From positions 1-64,000 of the forward strand of contig NZ_JANKBZ010000032.1 of NCBI RefSeq assembly GCF_024623785.1: a stretch of 64,000 nt of DNA, given 5' to 3'. Under the pieces are notes generated by a model. That model made no database searches, was not told the DNA's origin, and saw nothing but the letters and a program-made list of their open reading frames with translations. Within the stretch, counting starts at the first letter, position 1, and each line of letters opens with the position of its first letter. Made by a program: the position numbers and the translations under genes. Source of the stretch: Archangium lipolyticum (GTDB lineage: Bacteria; Myxococcota; Myxococcia; Myxococcales; Myxococcaceae). Below are positions 54,462 through 62,308 of the stretch, piece by piece.

Positions 54462-57020
54462 ATGGCGCCTCCTGTCTCAGCCAGAGCGACCGTGATCCAC
54501 TCTCCCTCTCACGTCTACCCCCAGGCCGCGCAGGCCTTCCGCCACTTCTTCCAGGAGCTGCGCGAGGCCTACCTCGAGCGTGAGACGCTCTTCACCCAGA
54601 TCGAGCTCGCGCTGCTGTGCCGGGAGCACGTGCTGGTGGTGGGGCCGCCGGGGACCGCCAAGAGCGCCATCGCCTCGTCGGTGCTGGGGCGCATTCTCGA
54701 CGAGAAGACGGGGCAGCCGTCCCTCTTCGCCAAGCAGATCGCCGAATCCACCGTGCAGACGGACCTCATCGGCCCGGTGGACTTCAAGGTGCTCACCGAG
54801 ACGGGCCGCACCGAGTTCATCACCGAGGACGGCATGCTGGGTGCCACCCACGCCTTCCTCGACGAGGTCTTCGACGGGCGCGACATGCTCCTGCGCTCCA
54901 TCCTCAACGTCCTGCACGAGCGCGAGCTCAAGCACGGGCGCCGGGTGACGACGGGACGCATCGAGTGCGCCATCATGACCAGCAACCGCTACCTCTCCGA
55001 GGTGCTGGCGCGCTCGCCGGAGCTGCTGCTGGCCTTCGCGGACCGGCTCAGCTTCATCTCCTTCGTGCCCAAGTCCTTCGCCCGGCGTCCCAGCCGCGCG
55101 GCCATGCTGCACCGCTTCGCCTCCAACATGCGGCCGGATCTGCGCGCCGGCCTCACCCTGCAGCAACTCGACGTGCTGCAGGAGGCCGTGGAGCGGGTGG
55201 GGGTGTCCAGCAACCTGCTCGAGGCCATCGAGATGCTCGCCGACGAGCTGGAGCGCGCGCTCACGGCCCAGGTGTCCAAGCTGCCCGACTACGTCCCCAC
55301 CAAGTACTTCTCCCAACGCTCGGTGGTGAAGGCGCTCTGGGCCCTCAAGGCCGCGGTGGTGAGGGATCAGCTCTACCGCCGTCCGGACCGGCCGCTCGAG
55401 GCCACCGTGGAGGACCTGGACGCGCTGCGCTGGTTCTTCCTGCTCGGCGGGCCACAGGCCGAGGAGGTCGAGTCGCTCCTCAAGGTGGCGGTGGACCCGC
55501 GCGAGCGCGCGCAATTGGAGATCGTCCGCATCGAGCAGAAGGCCTTCGACGCCGCGCTGGCCAAGGTCCGCGCGGAGCTGGGCACGGGCGTGGAGCGCGA
55601 GGCGGCCTCGCTCGGCGCGGCCGAGGACCTCAAGCCCGTGGAGGCGCTCGCGCGCAGCTTCCAGCCCGGCATCGTCTCCACCACGGCGCAGCGACTGCGC
55701 ACCAAGCTCGTTCCGGGGCCCCGGCACCCGGAGAACCGCACGGCCCTGCTGGGCGCCGCGCGCGGGCTGCTCGCGGTGGTGGAGCAGCGGGTGGCGCGCG
55801 GCCCCGTCGAGGGCTCGGAGCCTCGCGCGGGCATGGCCGTCTTCGCCGCGCTCTCGGAGACGTTGGAGCTGTGCCGTCAGGTGCCGGAGCTGCGTCCCCG
55901 GCTGCCCGTGCTGAGTGAATCGGTGGCCCGCTTCGTCATGCAGGCGCTGGAGCTGATGGCCCTGAACGCCGAGAGCCTCGCCTTCGACGAGTCGGTGGTG
56001 CTGGAGGCGCTGGTCGGCCTGGCGGACAACCTCGCCGAGGAGCTGGGCCAGGTGGGCGCGCTCCTGGCGCTGATCGCCGAGGGCAGCGCGGGCGCCGTGG
56101 TGCGGCTGCGGACCGCGGAAGCCGAGGCCCGGCGGCGCGCCGTGGCCGCCCTCCGTCAGCGCTCGGAGAGCGTCTTCCCGGGCTCGCGCGGCCGGAGGGA
56201 TCCGCTCGATGCGCTCGCGGCGGACTCCCGCCGGCTCGGCCAGCTTGAGCAGGCCCTGTGCAAGCTGGACCCCGCGCAGCGCGGCCTCAAGCAGGAGCTG
56301 CTGCAGCCGCTCGGGTTCGCCTACGCGCGTGACGTGCTGTCCACCACGCCCTTCGAGCGGATCGATCAGCTCTCGCGCACGGTGCAGGTGGTGGCGGAGA
56401 ACCTGCGGCGCGAGGGTCTGGCCCCGGAGCCCGTGTTCTCCGAGTGCCGGGAGTTGCTCGAGGTGCGCCTGCGCGAGTACGTGCGGGCCATCGGGCGGGA
56501 GGTGGCGAGTCCTCCGCCGGCCCCCCATGCCGCCGTCAGTGGCGAGGCCTACACCTTCTACCGGAGCGAGTTCTCCTCCCATCTCCGCGATGGTGAGCTC
56601 GCCGCGCTGTTCGGCCTGGACGGACAGCTCGCCTTCGCGCGGCCGCCCTCCGCTGCGTCCTTCCTCTCCGAGGGCATCCGCGAGGCGCTGGCCCGGGTGG
56701 AGCTGTCCTTCGTGCAGACACGCATCAAGTTCCTGCGCAGCTGGCTCACCCAGCTCCTCACCGGCCTGCCGGGTGCACAGGCCATCCAGAACCGCGCCAC
56801 CGCGGATCAGGTCTTCGACCGCCTGGTGAAGAGCCGCTTCCCGCTGCTCACCCTCAAGGAGGGCGAGCTGGTGCGCATCAAGGGGCTGCTCGCGCAGTTG
56901 AGCGCCATTCCCGGCGAGCTGGGCGAGAGCGCGCGCAAGCTGGAGAGCGTGCTGCGCGGCATCGACGACGACTTCAGCCGCTTCAGCAAGCAGTTGCTGG
57001 AGCTGCGGGCCTCGCTGTGA
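54462..57020 (+). CDS. MoxR/RavA-like AAA+ ATPase
   Basis: An 852-residue protein. The AAA+ module (residues 30-330) has Walker A VVGPPGTAKSAIAS, the MoxR-type helix insert ESTVQTDLIGPVDFKVLTET, Walker B HAFLDEVFDGRD and sensor 1 AIMTSNRYL. The remaining 500 residues are helical, longer than in RavA (about 500 residues in all), and unrecognised. The next gene encodes a VWA protein, 14 bp away: the classic MoxR-VWA (RavA-ViaA type) chaperone pair that assembles or remodels other complexes. Confidence 0.85.
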   Translation: MAPPVSARATVIHSPSHVYPQAAQAFRHFFQELREAYLERETLFTQIELALLCREHVLVVGPPGTAKSAIASSVLGRILDEKTGQPSLFAKQIAESTVQTDLIGPVDFKVLTETGRTEFITEDGMLGATHAFLDEVFDGRDMLLRSILNVLHERELKHGRRVTTGRIECAIMTSNRYLSEVLARSPELLLAFADRLSFISFVPKSFARRPSRAAMLHRFASNMRPDLRAGLTLQQLDVLQEAVERVGVSSNLLEAIEMLADELERALTAQVSKLPDYVPTKYFSQRSVVKALWALKAAVVRDQLYRRPDRPLEATVEDLDALRWFFLLGGPQAEEVESLLKVAVDPRERAQLEIVRIEQKAFDAALAKVRAELGTGVEREAASLGAAEDLKPVEALARSFQPGIVSTTAQRLRTKLVPGPRHPENRTALLGAARGLLAVVEQRVARGPVEGSEPRAGMAVFAALSETLELCRQVPELRPRLPVLSESVARFVMQALELMALNAESLAFDESVVLEALVGLADNLAEELGQVGALLALIAEGSAGAVVRLRTAEAEARRRAVAALRQRSESVFPGSRGRRDPLDALAADSRRLGQLEQALCKLDPAQRGLKQELLQPLGFAYARDVLSTTPFERIDQLSRTVQVVAENLRREGLAPEPVFSECRELLEVRLREYVRAIGREVASPPPAPHAAVSGEAYTFYRSEFSSHLRDGELAALFGLDGQLAFARPPSAASFLSEGIREALARVELSFVQTRIKFLRSWLTQLLTGLPGAQAIQNRATADQVFDRLVKSRFPLLTLKEGELVRIKGLLAQLSAIPGELGESARKLESVLRGIDDDFSRFSKQLLELRASL

Positions 57021-57034
57021 GGAGGAGCTGACGC

Positions 57035-59344
57035 GTGCTCGCATCGCGGCTCGCACGGCTGCGGCTCCGGTTGGACGCGCTCCAGGGGGGCCCGTCCCAC
57101 ACCGAGGGCCTGCGCGGGTGGTGGCGCGGGCTCACCGCCCCGGGAGAGGTGGACCTGTCCCTGCCCATCGTCACCGCGCTCGATCGGGCGCTGGAGCGGG
57201 TGGGGGTGCACACCCTCGCGGACGCGCGCCTGTTGCTCGAGCTCGGCGTGAAGAAGGGCAGGGCGGGGGACCTGGCCGCGGGCCTGCGCTCCCGCGCGGA
57301 CGAGTCGCTGGAGGAGTTCGAGCGGACCCTCGACGCGGTGGAGAAGATGCACCTCGCGGGGCGGACGCCTCCCGGGGCGCGCACCGCGCTGGAGCGGGGC
57401 TTCATCCGGCTCGCGCGCGTGCTGCGGGTGGCGGACCTCTTCTCGAACCCCTCGCTCCCGTCCCAACAAGAGGACGCGCTCGAGATCTTCGCCCGGCCCG
57501 GCCCCGTCTGGAACGAGCGGGGAGCGCCTCCGAGCAAGGCCCGCATGGCCGTGGCCGAGTTCCTCGCGCAGCGGGCTCGGAACAACGTGGATGACCTGGT
57601 CCAGAAGCGGCGCGACCTGGACATCGCCCATGAGATCCTCCTGCGCATCGGCATGGAACACGACCGGGACCGGGGCGTGGCCCTGCGCAACGAGGTGGCC
57701 CAGGCCCGCGAGCGCGTCCGGGAGCAGCCGGCGACGCGCTCGCTCGAAGCGCTGGTGCAGGAGGTGAAGCGCACCGCGCGCCGGGAGCCGGGGATGGCCT
57801 GGCGCTCGCTCCGCGGGCTCTACGAGCGCGCCTTGGAGGCGAACGATGCCCGGCTCGCGGCGGCGGCCCGCGCGGCACTCGAGCCGCTGATGCCCTCGCG
57901 CGAGCCGATGCGCGTCCTGTTGGAGTCCGCCGAGCGCGACGACCTGACCCGCTGGTTCGGAGAGGAACCCCCCGCCATCGAGGCAGGGAAGGCGGCCCGG
58001 GAGGCACCGAAGGCCTCCAGCGCGGACGATCTGCTCGCGGACCTCGCCTTCTCGCTGAAGCCCGAGCAGCTCGCCGCGTTCGAGCTGGCGGCCGGGTGCG
58101 GCCGCTACTTCGACGTGGAGGACTCGCTCACCGAGGAAGTCGTCGAGGTGAACACCCAGAAGGTGCGTCCCGCGCCGAAGCGGGTGCCATACCCCACGCA
58201 GAACATGACGTTCGAGCGCACGGGCAGCCTGCACGACGTGCACAACTTCGTCATCTCGGACCCGCGGATGCTCCTCCACGATCTGGCCTCCCACCGCCAG
58301 ATGGTGCGCGCCTACCTGGAGGACGAGCCTCCTCCGCAGGTCAAGAAGATGCGGCGCACCGCCGTGCGCGTGTACGTCTGTGATGCCTCGGGCTCCATGC
58401 ACGGCGCGCGTGCCCGCTTCCGCGACGCCCTCATCATCGCCGAGCTCAACAACCTCCGCGTCAAGGCGCGCCAGGGGCTGCCCTTCGATCCGATCTACTT
58501 CTCCTTCTTCAACGACACCCCCACCGAGCTGGCCCGCGTGGACACGGCCCGCGAGGCCACCCGGCAGATCGAGAAGCTCTTCCGCGATTCGCCCGCCGAG
58601 GGACAGACGGACATCACCCTCGCGCTCATGTCCGCCTTCGACTCCATCCGCGCCGCGCGGGGAAGGGACCCGTACCTCGCCCGCGCCACCGTGGTCCTCA
58701 TCACCGACGGCGAGGATCGCGTCGACCTGGACCTCATCCGCCGCACCCGCGCTCCCATGGACGCGCTGGACATCTCGCTCAGCTTCATCTCGCTCGGCGA
58801 GGAGAACCCGGATCTCAAGTCGCTGGTCCAGGAGCAGCGCGGCCGCGGAGGCCGTGCCTTCTACCACCACCTCTCCGACCAGGAGATCCAGTGGGCGCGC
58901 ACCGAGTTCGACAGCCCCTGGCGCACCCTCCTTCCGCGCGACGTGCCCGTCACCCCGGAGCGCGTCGAGGCGCTCATGCCCCACCTGGACGCCCTCGAGG
59001 CGCTCGCCGCGGGGCGCACCATGTCCTCCTCGCCCGTGGCCTCGGAGGCCTCCTTCGATGCCCTCTTCCCGGAGCCCTCGCGGGTCTCCGCCCAGAAGCT
59101 GGCGGGCGAGCGCTCCGGCCCCGAGGTCATCGCCCGCGTGGCCGACATCCTCGATGCCCTCGTGGAGGCCGCCGCGCTCGCCCCCGCCGAGCGCCGCGCC
59201 ACCGAGAGCCTCTCCCTGTTGCAGCACCTGCTCGGGGTGTACCAGCTCAACCCCACGCGCTACCTCGCCGCGCTCGCCACGGGAGGTTCACAGGTGCACG
59301 AGCGCCTCGAGCGCGTGCGCCTGCTCTGCCGCCCGTTCGAGTAG
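57035..59344 (+). CDS. VWA-domain protein, MoxR partner
   Basis: A 769-residue cytoplasmic protein. The C-terminal third has a von Willebrand A domain with a full MIDAS: VYVCDASGSMHG (DxSxS), the EGQTDITLAL Thr and VVLITDGEDR (Asp). The N-terminal 430 residues are helical with many Arg/Glu, presumably the part that meets the AAA+ partner. GTG start at 57035, 14 bp after the MoxR gene; a PspA-like gene follows 14 bp after its stop. Function parallels ViaA. Confidence 0.85.
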   Translation: MLASRLARLRLRLDALQGGPSHTEGLRGWWRGLTAPGEVDLSLPIVTALDRALERVGVHTLADARLLLELGVKKGRAGDLAAGLRSRADESLEEFERTLDAVEKMHLAGRTPPGARTALERGFIRLARVLRVADLFSNPSLPSQQEDALEIFARPGPVWNERGAPPSKARMAVAEFLAQRARNNVDDLVQKRRDLDIAHEILLRIGMEHDRDRGVALRNEVAQARERVREQPATRSLEALVQEVKRTARREPGMAWRSLRGLYERALEANDARLAAAARAALEPLMPSREPMRVLLESAERDDLTRWFGEEPPAIEAGKAAREAPKASSADDLLADLAFSLKPEQLAAFELAAGCGRYFDVEDSLTEEVVEVNTQKVRPAPKRVPYPTQNMTFERTGSLHDVHNFVISDPRMLLHDLASHRQMVRAYLEDEPPPQVKKMRRTAVRVYVCDASGSMHGARARFRDALIIAELNNLRVKARQGLPFDPIYFSFFNDTPTELARVDTAREATRQIEKLFRDSPAEGQTDITLALMSAFDSIRAARGRDPYLARATVVLITDGEDRVDLDLIRRTRAPMDALDISLSFISLGEENPDLKSLVQEQRGRGGRAFYHHLSDQEIQWARTEFDSPWRTLLPRDVPVTPERVEALMPHLDALEALAAGRTMSSSPVASEASFDALFPEPSRVSAQKLAGERSGPEVIARVADILDALVEAAALAPAERRATESLSLLQHLLGVYQLNPTRYLAALATGGSQVHERLERVRLLCRPFE

Positions 59345-59358
59345 TCTGGCCCCCGCCC

Positions 59359-59913
59359 ATGCTCTTCGACTGGTTGCGCAAGAAGAAGAAGCCGCCCAAG
59401 CCCGAGAAGCCCACGGATCCGCTCGCGGCTTTTGATCAGCTCATCGAGGACCTGGAGCGCCAGGCGGCCGAGGTCCGCAAGTCCGCCGCCACCCTGCTGG
59501 CGCTCAAGGGCGACCTGGTCCGCTCCGAGGATCGGTACGCCAAACGCCTGGAGGAGCTCTCCAAGCGGCGGGGCGTCGCGGACGAGAAGGGGGACGCCAA
59601 GGTCGCCGCTACGCTCGAACGCGACCGGGCCCAGACCCAGGCGCTGCTGCGGACCACGCAGGACTCGCTCCAGCGCGCCGAGCAGGACAGCAAGCTGCTG
59701 CTGGAGGCCGCCGCGGACATTGGCAACCGGGTGGCCGAGCTTCGCGCCGAGCGCGAGAGCGCCTCCGCCCGGCTCGCGGTGGGCGGGCTGGTGACCGGAG
59801 CCCTGCAAGAGCAGGTGGAGCGCTTCGACAAGGTGCTCGCCCTGGACGCCGCGCGCGATGAGATCGAACGTGCCCATGCGCTCGCGGAGATCTACCGCGA
59901 GGAGCGTGGGTAG
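59359..59913 (+). CDS. PspA/IM30-like coiled-coil protein
   Basis: A 184-residue protein from ATG 59359 (MLFDWLRKKKKPPKPEK). Almost all of it is charged coiled coil (LIEDLERQAAEVRKSAATLL, LERDRAQTQALLRTTQDSLQ), with the spacing of PspA/Vipp1 helices though only weakly similar in residues. Third gene of the MoxR-VWA unit, suggesting an envelope or membrane-stress role (inference). Confidence 0.65.
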   Translation: MLFDWLRKKKKPPKPEKPTDPLAAFDQLIEDLERQAAEVRKSAATLLALKGDLVRSEDRYAKRLEELSKRRGVADEKGDAKVAATLERDRAQTQALLRTTQDSLQRAEQDSKLLLEAAADIGNRVAELRAERESASARLAVGGLVTGALQEQVERFDKVLALDAARDEIERAHALAEIYREERG

Positions 59914-59933
59914 GGGGAACCCGGGGGGCGCAT

Positions 59934-59969
59934 ACCCTCACCCCGTCCCTCTCCCAGGGGGAGAGGGGT
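59934..59969. repeat. REP-type palindrome
   Basis: ACCCTCACCCCGTCCCTC, then TCCCAGGGGGAGAGGGG, between convergent genes (PspA-like and diadenylate cyclase). Confidence 0.65.
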
Positions 59970-59975
59970 GATGGG

Positions 59976-60857
59976 CTACGTGCGGCGCGCGGTCTGGTGC
60001 AGCTCCAGCACGATGTTGCCTCCCTTGAAGAGTCGTACCGCTCCCGACGTCTGGCTCACCACCAGCGCGATGCTCTTCGTCATCGACGTGATGCTCGCCG
60101 CCGCCGCGTGCCTCGCTCCGAGTCCCAGCGGGATCTTCACCGCGTCATCCGACGCTGACAGGTAGCGGCCCGCCGCCAGCACCACCCCGTCCTCCCGGAT
60201 GACGAATGCCCCGTCCAGCACCGAGAAGTTCTTGATCGCCTCGCGGATCTTCGGATCCAGCACGTTGCGCTCGGCCTCCGACAGACCCTGGAACGGGTTG
60301 ATCGTCATCTGCCGGCTCTTCTCCATCACGCTCGTGTGATCGCCAATCGTGATGATCGTCCCGATGGGGTGGCCCTCGAAGCCCTCCTGGCCGACCTGCA
60401 GCGCCAGCTGGATGAGCGCGTCCACCACCTGCGAGTTGAACTCGTCCCCCAGCTTCACGCCCTCGATGGTCAGCCGGTCGTCCAGGGAGCCACCGATGCG
60501 CATCTGCATCAGCGTGTCCGGGGCCTTCCCGAGCTTCCCCGTCATCGCCAGCACCAGGTCCCCCTCCTTGAACGCCCCCTGTGACAGGGCCGACACGAGC
60601 GCCACCTTCACCCGCTCGGTGCGCGAGTAGTCGTAGGCCGGAATCACCAACGCCTTCTGCTTCTTGGAAAGCAGATCCTGAGCGATGTTGTCCGAGGTCA
60701 CCGCGTAGACGAGCTTGCGCTTCGCCTGCTGCCGCCGCAGGTCCTCCGGGGGAATGAGCGTATCGCTGATGTAGAGGAAGTGGTCCACGTCCCCCTTTCC
60801 AGCAAGCGAGAGGGCGGCTCGTAGGAACTCCCGATCGAATTTCGAGGCTTCGCTCAT
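59976..60857 (-). CDS. diadenylate cyclase (DAC-domain) protein
   Basis: A 293-residue protein; start ATG 60857 preferred over 60905. The C-terminal 130 residues form a DisA_N/DAC domain that makes cyclic di-AMP: LDGAFVIREDGVVLAAGRYL with the DGA motif, then GLGARHAAAASITSMTKSIA, where the canonical RHR reads RHA, then SQTSGAVRLFKGG. The N-terminal 150 residues are a separate alpha/beta region (HFLYISDTLIPPEDL). There are no membrane helices and no DNA-binding C-terminus, so it is neither CdaA nor DisA proper. Divergent from the DksA-type gene. Confidence 0.85.
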   Translation of the reverse strand: MSEASKFDREFLRAALSLAGKGDVDHFLYISDTLIPPEDLRRQQAKRKLVYAVTSDNIAQDLLSKKQKALVIPAYDYSRTERVKVALVSALSQGAFKEGDLVLAMTGKLGKAPDTLMQMRIGGSLDDRLTIEGVKLGDEFNSQVVDALIQLALQVGQEGFEGHPIGTIITIGDHTSVMEKSRQMTINPFQGLSEAERNVLDPKIREAIKNFSVLDGAFVIREDGVVLAAGRYLSASDDAVKIPLGLGARHAAAASITSMTKSIALVVSQTSGAVRLFKGGNIVLELHQTARRT

Positions 60858-60986
60858 GGGTACGACTTCGCCCCCTGTTATAGGTAGGTCAGGTCTCCTT
60901 GACATCAGACCGCACGTGAATAAAGCTTTCCGGCCTTTTTTTCCGGAGTACCGGGCCCATTTCCCCGCAGACGGGAGCCTAAGGCT

Positions 60987-61349
60987 GTGAACCAGAAAGA
61001 TCTCAAGCGTTACAAGAAGATGCTCGAGGACAGCAAGACGAGCCTGCTGGAGAGCGCCAAGAAGACCCTGGTGGAAGAAGCAAGCTTCGACACCGATGAT
61101 CTCCCCGACGAGATCGACCAGGCCTCTTCCGAGTATGCCCAGTCCATGGCGTTCCGCCTGCGCGACCGGGAGAAGTTCCTGATGCAGAAGATCGATCGGG
61201 CCCTGGCCCGCATCGAGGACGGCACCTTCGGTATCTGCGAGCGGTGCGAGGAGGAGATCTCCCCCAAGCGGCTGGAGGCGCGGCCTGTCACCACGCTGTG
61301 CATCCGCTGCAAGGAGGAGCAGGAGAAGAAGGAGAAGTCCTACGGCTGA
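60987..61349 (+). CDS. dksA: DksA/TraR-type zinc-finger regulator
   Basis: A 120-residue DksA-family protein starting at GTG 60987. A coiled coil (LKRYKKMLEDSKTSLLESAK) with the acidic tip DTDDLPDEIDQASSEY enters the RNA-polymerase secondary channel; the C4 zinc finger is CERCEEEISPKRLEARPVTT followed by CIRC. The length is shorter than E. coli DksA (151). It likely modulates transcription with (p)ppGpp. Confidence 0.9.
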   Translation: MNQKDLKRYKKMLEDSKTSLLESAKKTLVEEASFDTDDLPDEIDQASSEYAQSMAFRLRDREKFLMQKIDRALARIEDGTFGICERCEEEISPKRLEARPVTTLCIRCKEEQEKKEKSYG

Positions 61350-61363
61350 TGCCGTGGGAGCAG

Positions 61364-61406
61364 GGCAGGAGGACCTCGCGCACGGGCCCGCGTGAGACCT
61401 CCTGCC
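61364..61406. terminator. bidirectional terminator hairpin
   Basis: GGCAGGAGG / CCTCCTGCC 9-bp stem between the convergent dksA and FHA genes, within 5 bp of the FHA stop. No long T-run. Confidence 0.4.
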
Positions 61407-61410
61407 TCTC

Positions 61411-62169
61411 TCAGGCCGCCAGTTGGATCTCCACCCGGAGCAGCTGGCGGCCGATGAGGAAGTGGTCCCCGTTCTCCACGAACACGGGGCCGGTCAGCCG
61501 GATGAAGGTGCCGTTGGACGAACCCACGTCCCGCACCCGCAGCCGGTCCTGTTTCACATGCAGCAGCGCGTGACGCCCCGACACGAAGCCGTCCGTCGGG
61601 AACGCGATGTCCCCCTGCTCGCGCCCCAGGTGGTTGTCCCCCTCCTTGAGCGGGAAGGCCGCCCCGCGCACCCCTCCCTCCAGGATCTGCACCAGCCTCA
61701 GCCGATAGCCCGGGTCGGGAGAGCCCCAGATGTGGGCGCCACCCGGACCCACCGCCGCGGCGGGAATGGGCTCGAGCACCAGCCGCTGCCGGCCCAGGCG
61801 CAGCTCCCCACCCACCGGCAGCTCCTTGTCCTGACGCAGGCGCACGAAGACGCCGTTGGCCCCGCCCACGTCCTCCACCACCAGCCGGGCGCCCGAGAAG
61901 AAGAAGCGGGCCTGGACGGGCATGATGAAGGGGTCGTCCGAGAGGACCAGGTCCCCCTGGGGGCCGCAGGTGAGGGTGTCCCGGGTCATCCGCACCACGG
62001 ACTCGGGGCCTCCGTCGGCCCGGACCACGCGCAGGGCCACCTGGGGCCGGGCCGTCACTTTCGGCGCCGCCATCACCATGGTGCCGCCCGCGCGTACGGG
62101 CGAGCCACAGGCATGACAGGTGGAGGCGGAGTCGGGGTTCTCTGCGTCGCAGCGGGGGCAGTAGACCAT
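61411..62169 (-). CDS. zinc-ribbon protein with two FHA domains
   Basis: A 252-residue protein. An N-terminal zinc ribbon (MVYCPRCDAENPDSASTCHACG) is followed by two FHA domains that bind phosphothreonine: the first about residues 45-130 (DVGGANGVFVRL), the second about 160-250 (LGREQGDIAFPTDGFVSGRH, VRDVGSSNGTFIRL). The first lacks the usual GR and SxxH residues and may not bind. It is divergent from a Ser/Thr kinase gene carrying the same kind of zinc ribbon; the two probably form a signalling pair. Confidence 0.85.
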   Translation of the reverse strand: MVYCPRCDAENPDSASTCHACGSPVRAGGTMVMAAPKVTARPQVALRVVRADGGPESVVRMTRDTLTCGPQGDLVLSDDPFIMPVQARFFFSGARLVVEDVGGANGVFVRLRQDKELPVGGELRLGRQRLVLEPIPAAAVGPGGAHIWGSPDPGYRLRLVQILEGGVRGAAFPLKEGDNHLGREQGDIAFPTDGFVSGRHALLHVKQDRLRVRDVGSSNGTFIRLTGPVFVENGDHFLIGRQLLRVEIQLAA

Positions 62170-62308
62170 GGCGGGCGGGCTTACATATCAAGCCCCGTGG
62201 AGGGTTGCGCGGGCACAAAGCAATGCCCGTCCACCTTGCGGGCGACCCGACGCTCGTGGGAAGTTCGGGGACCAACACCCCCCAGACCCCTGCATTCCGG
62301 GAAGTCCC

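Noticed and set aside
54477-59227. Two very long minus-strand open frames (859 and 806 residues)
   Set aside because: Shadows of the MoxR and VWA genes caused by high GC; His/Arg/Gln-rich with no family motif.
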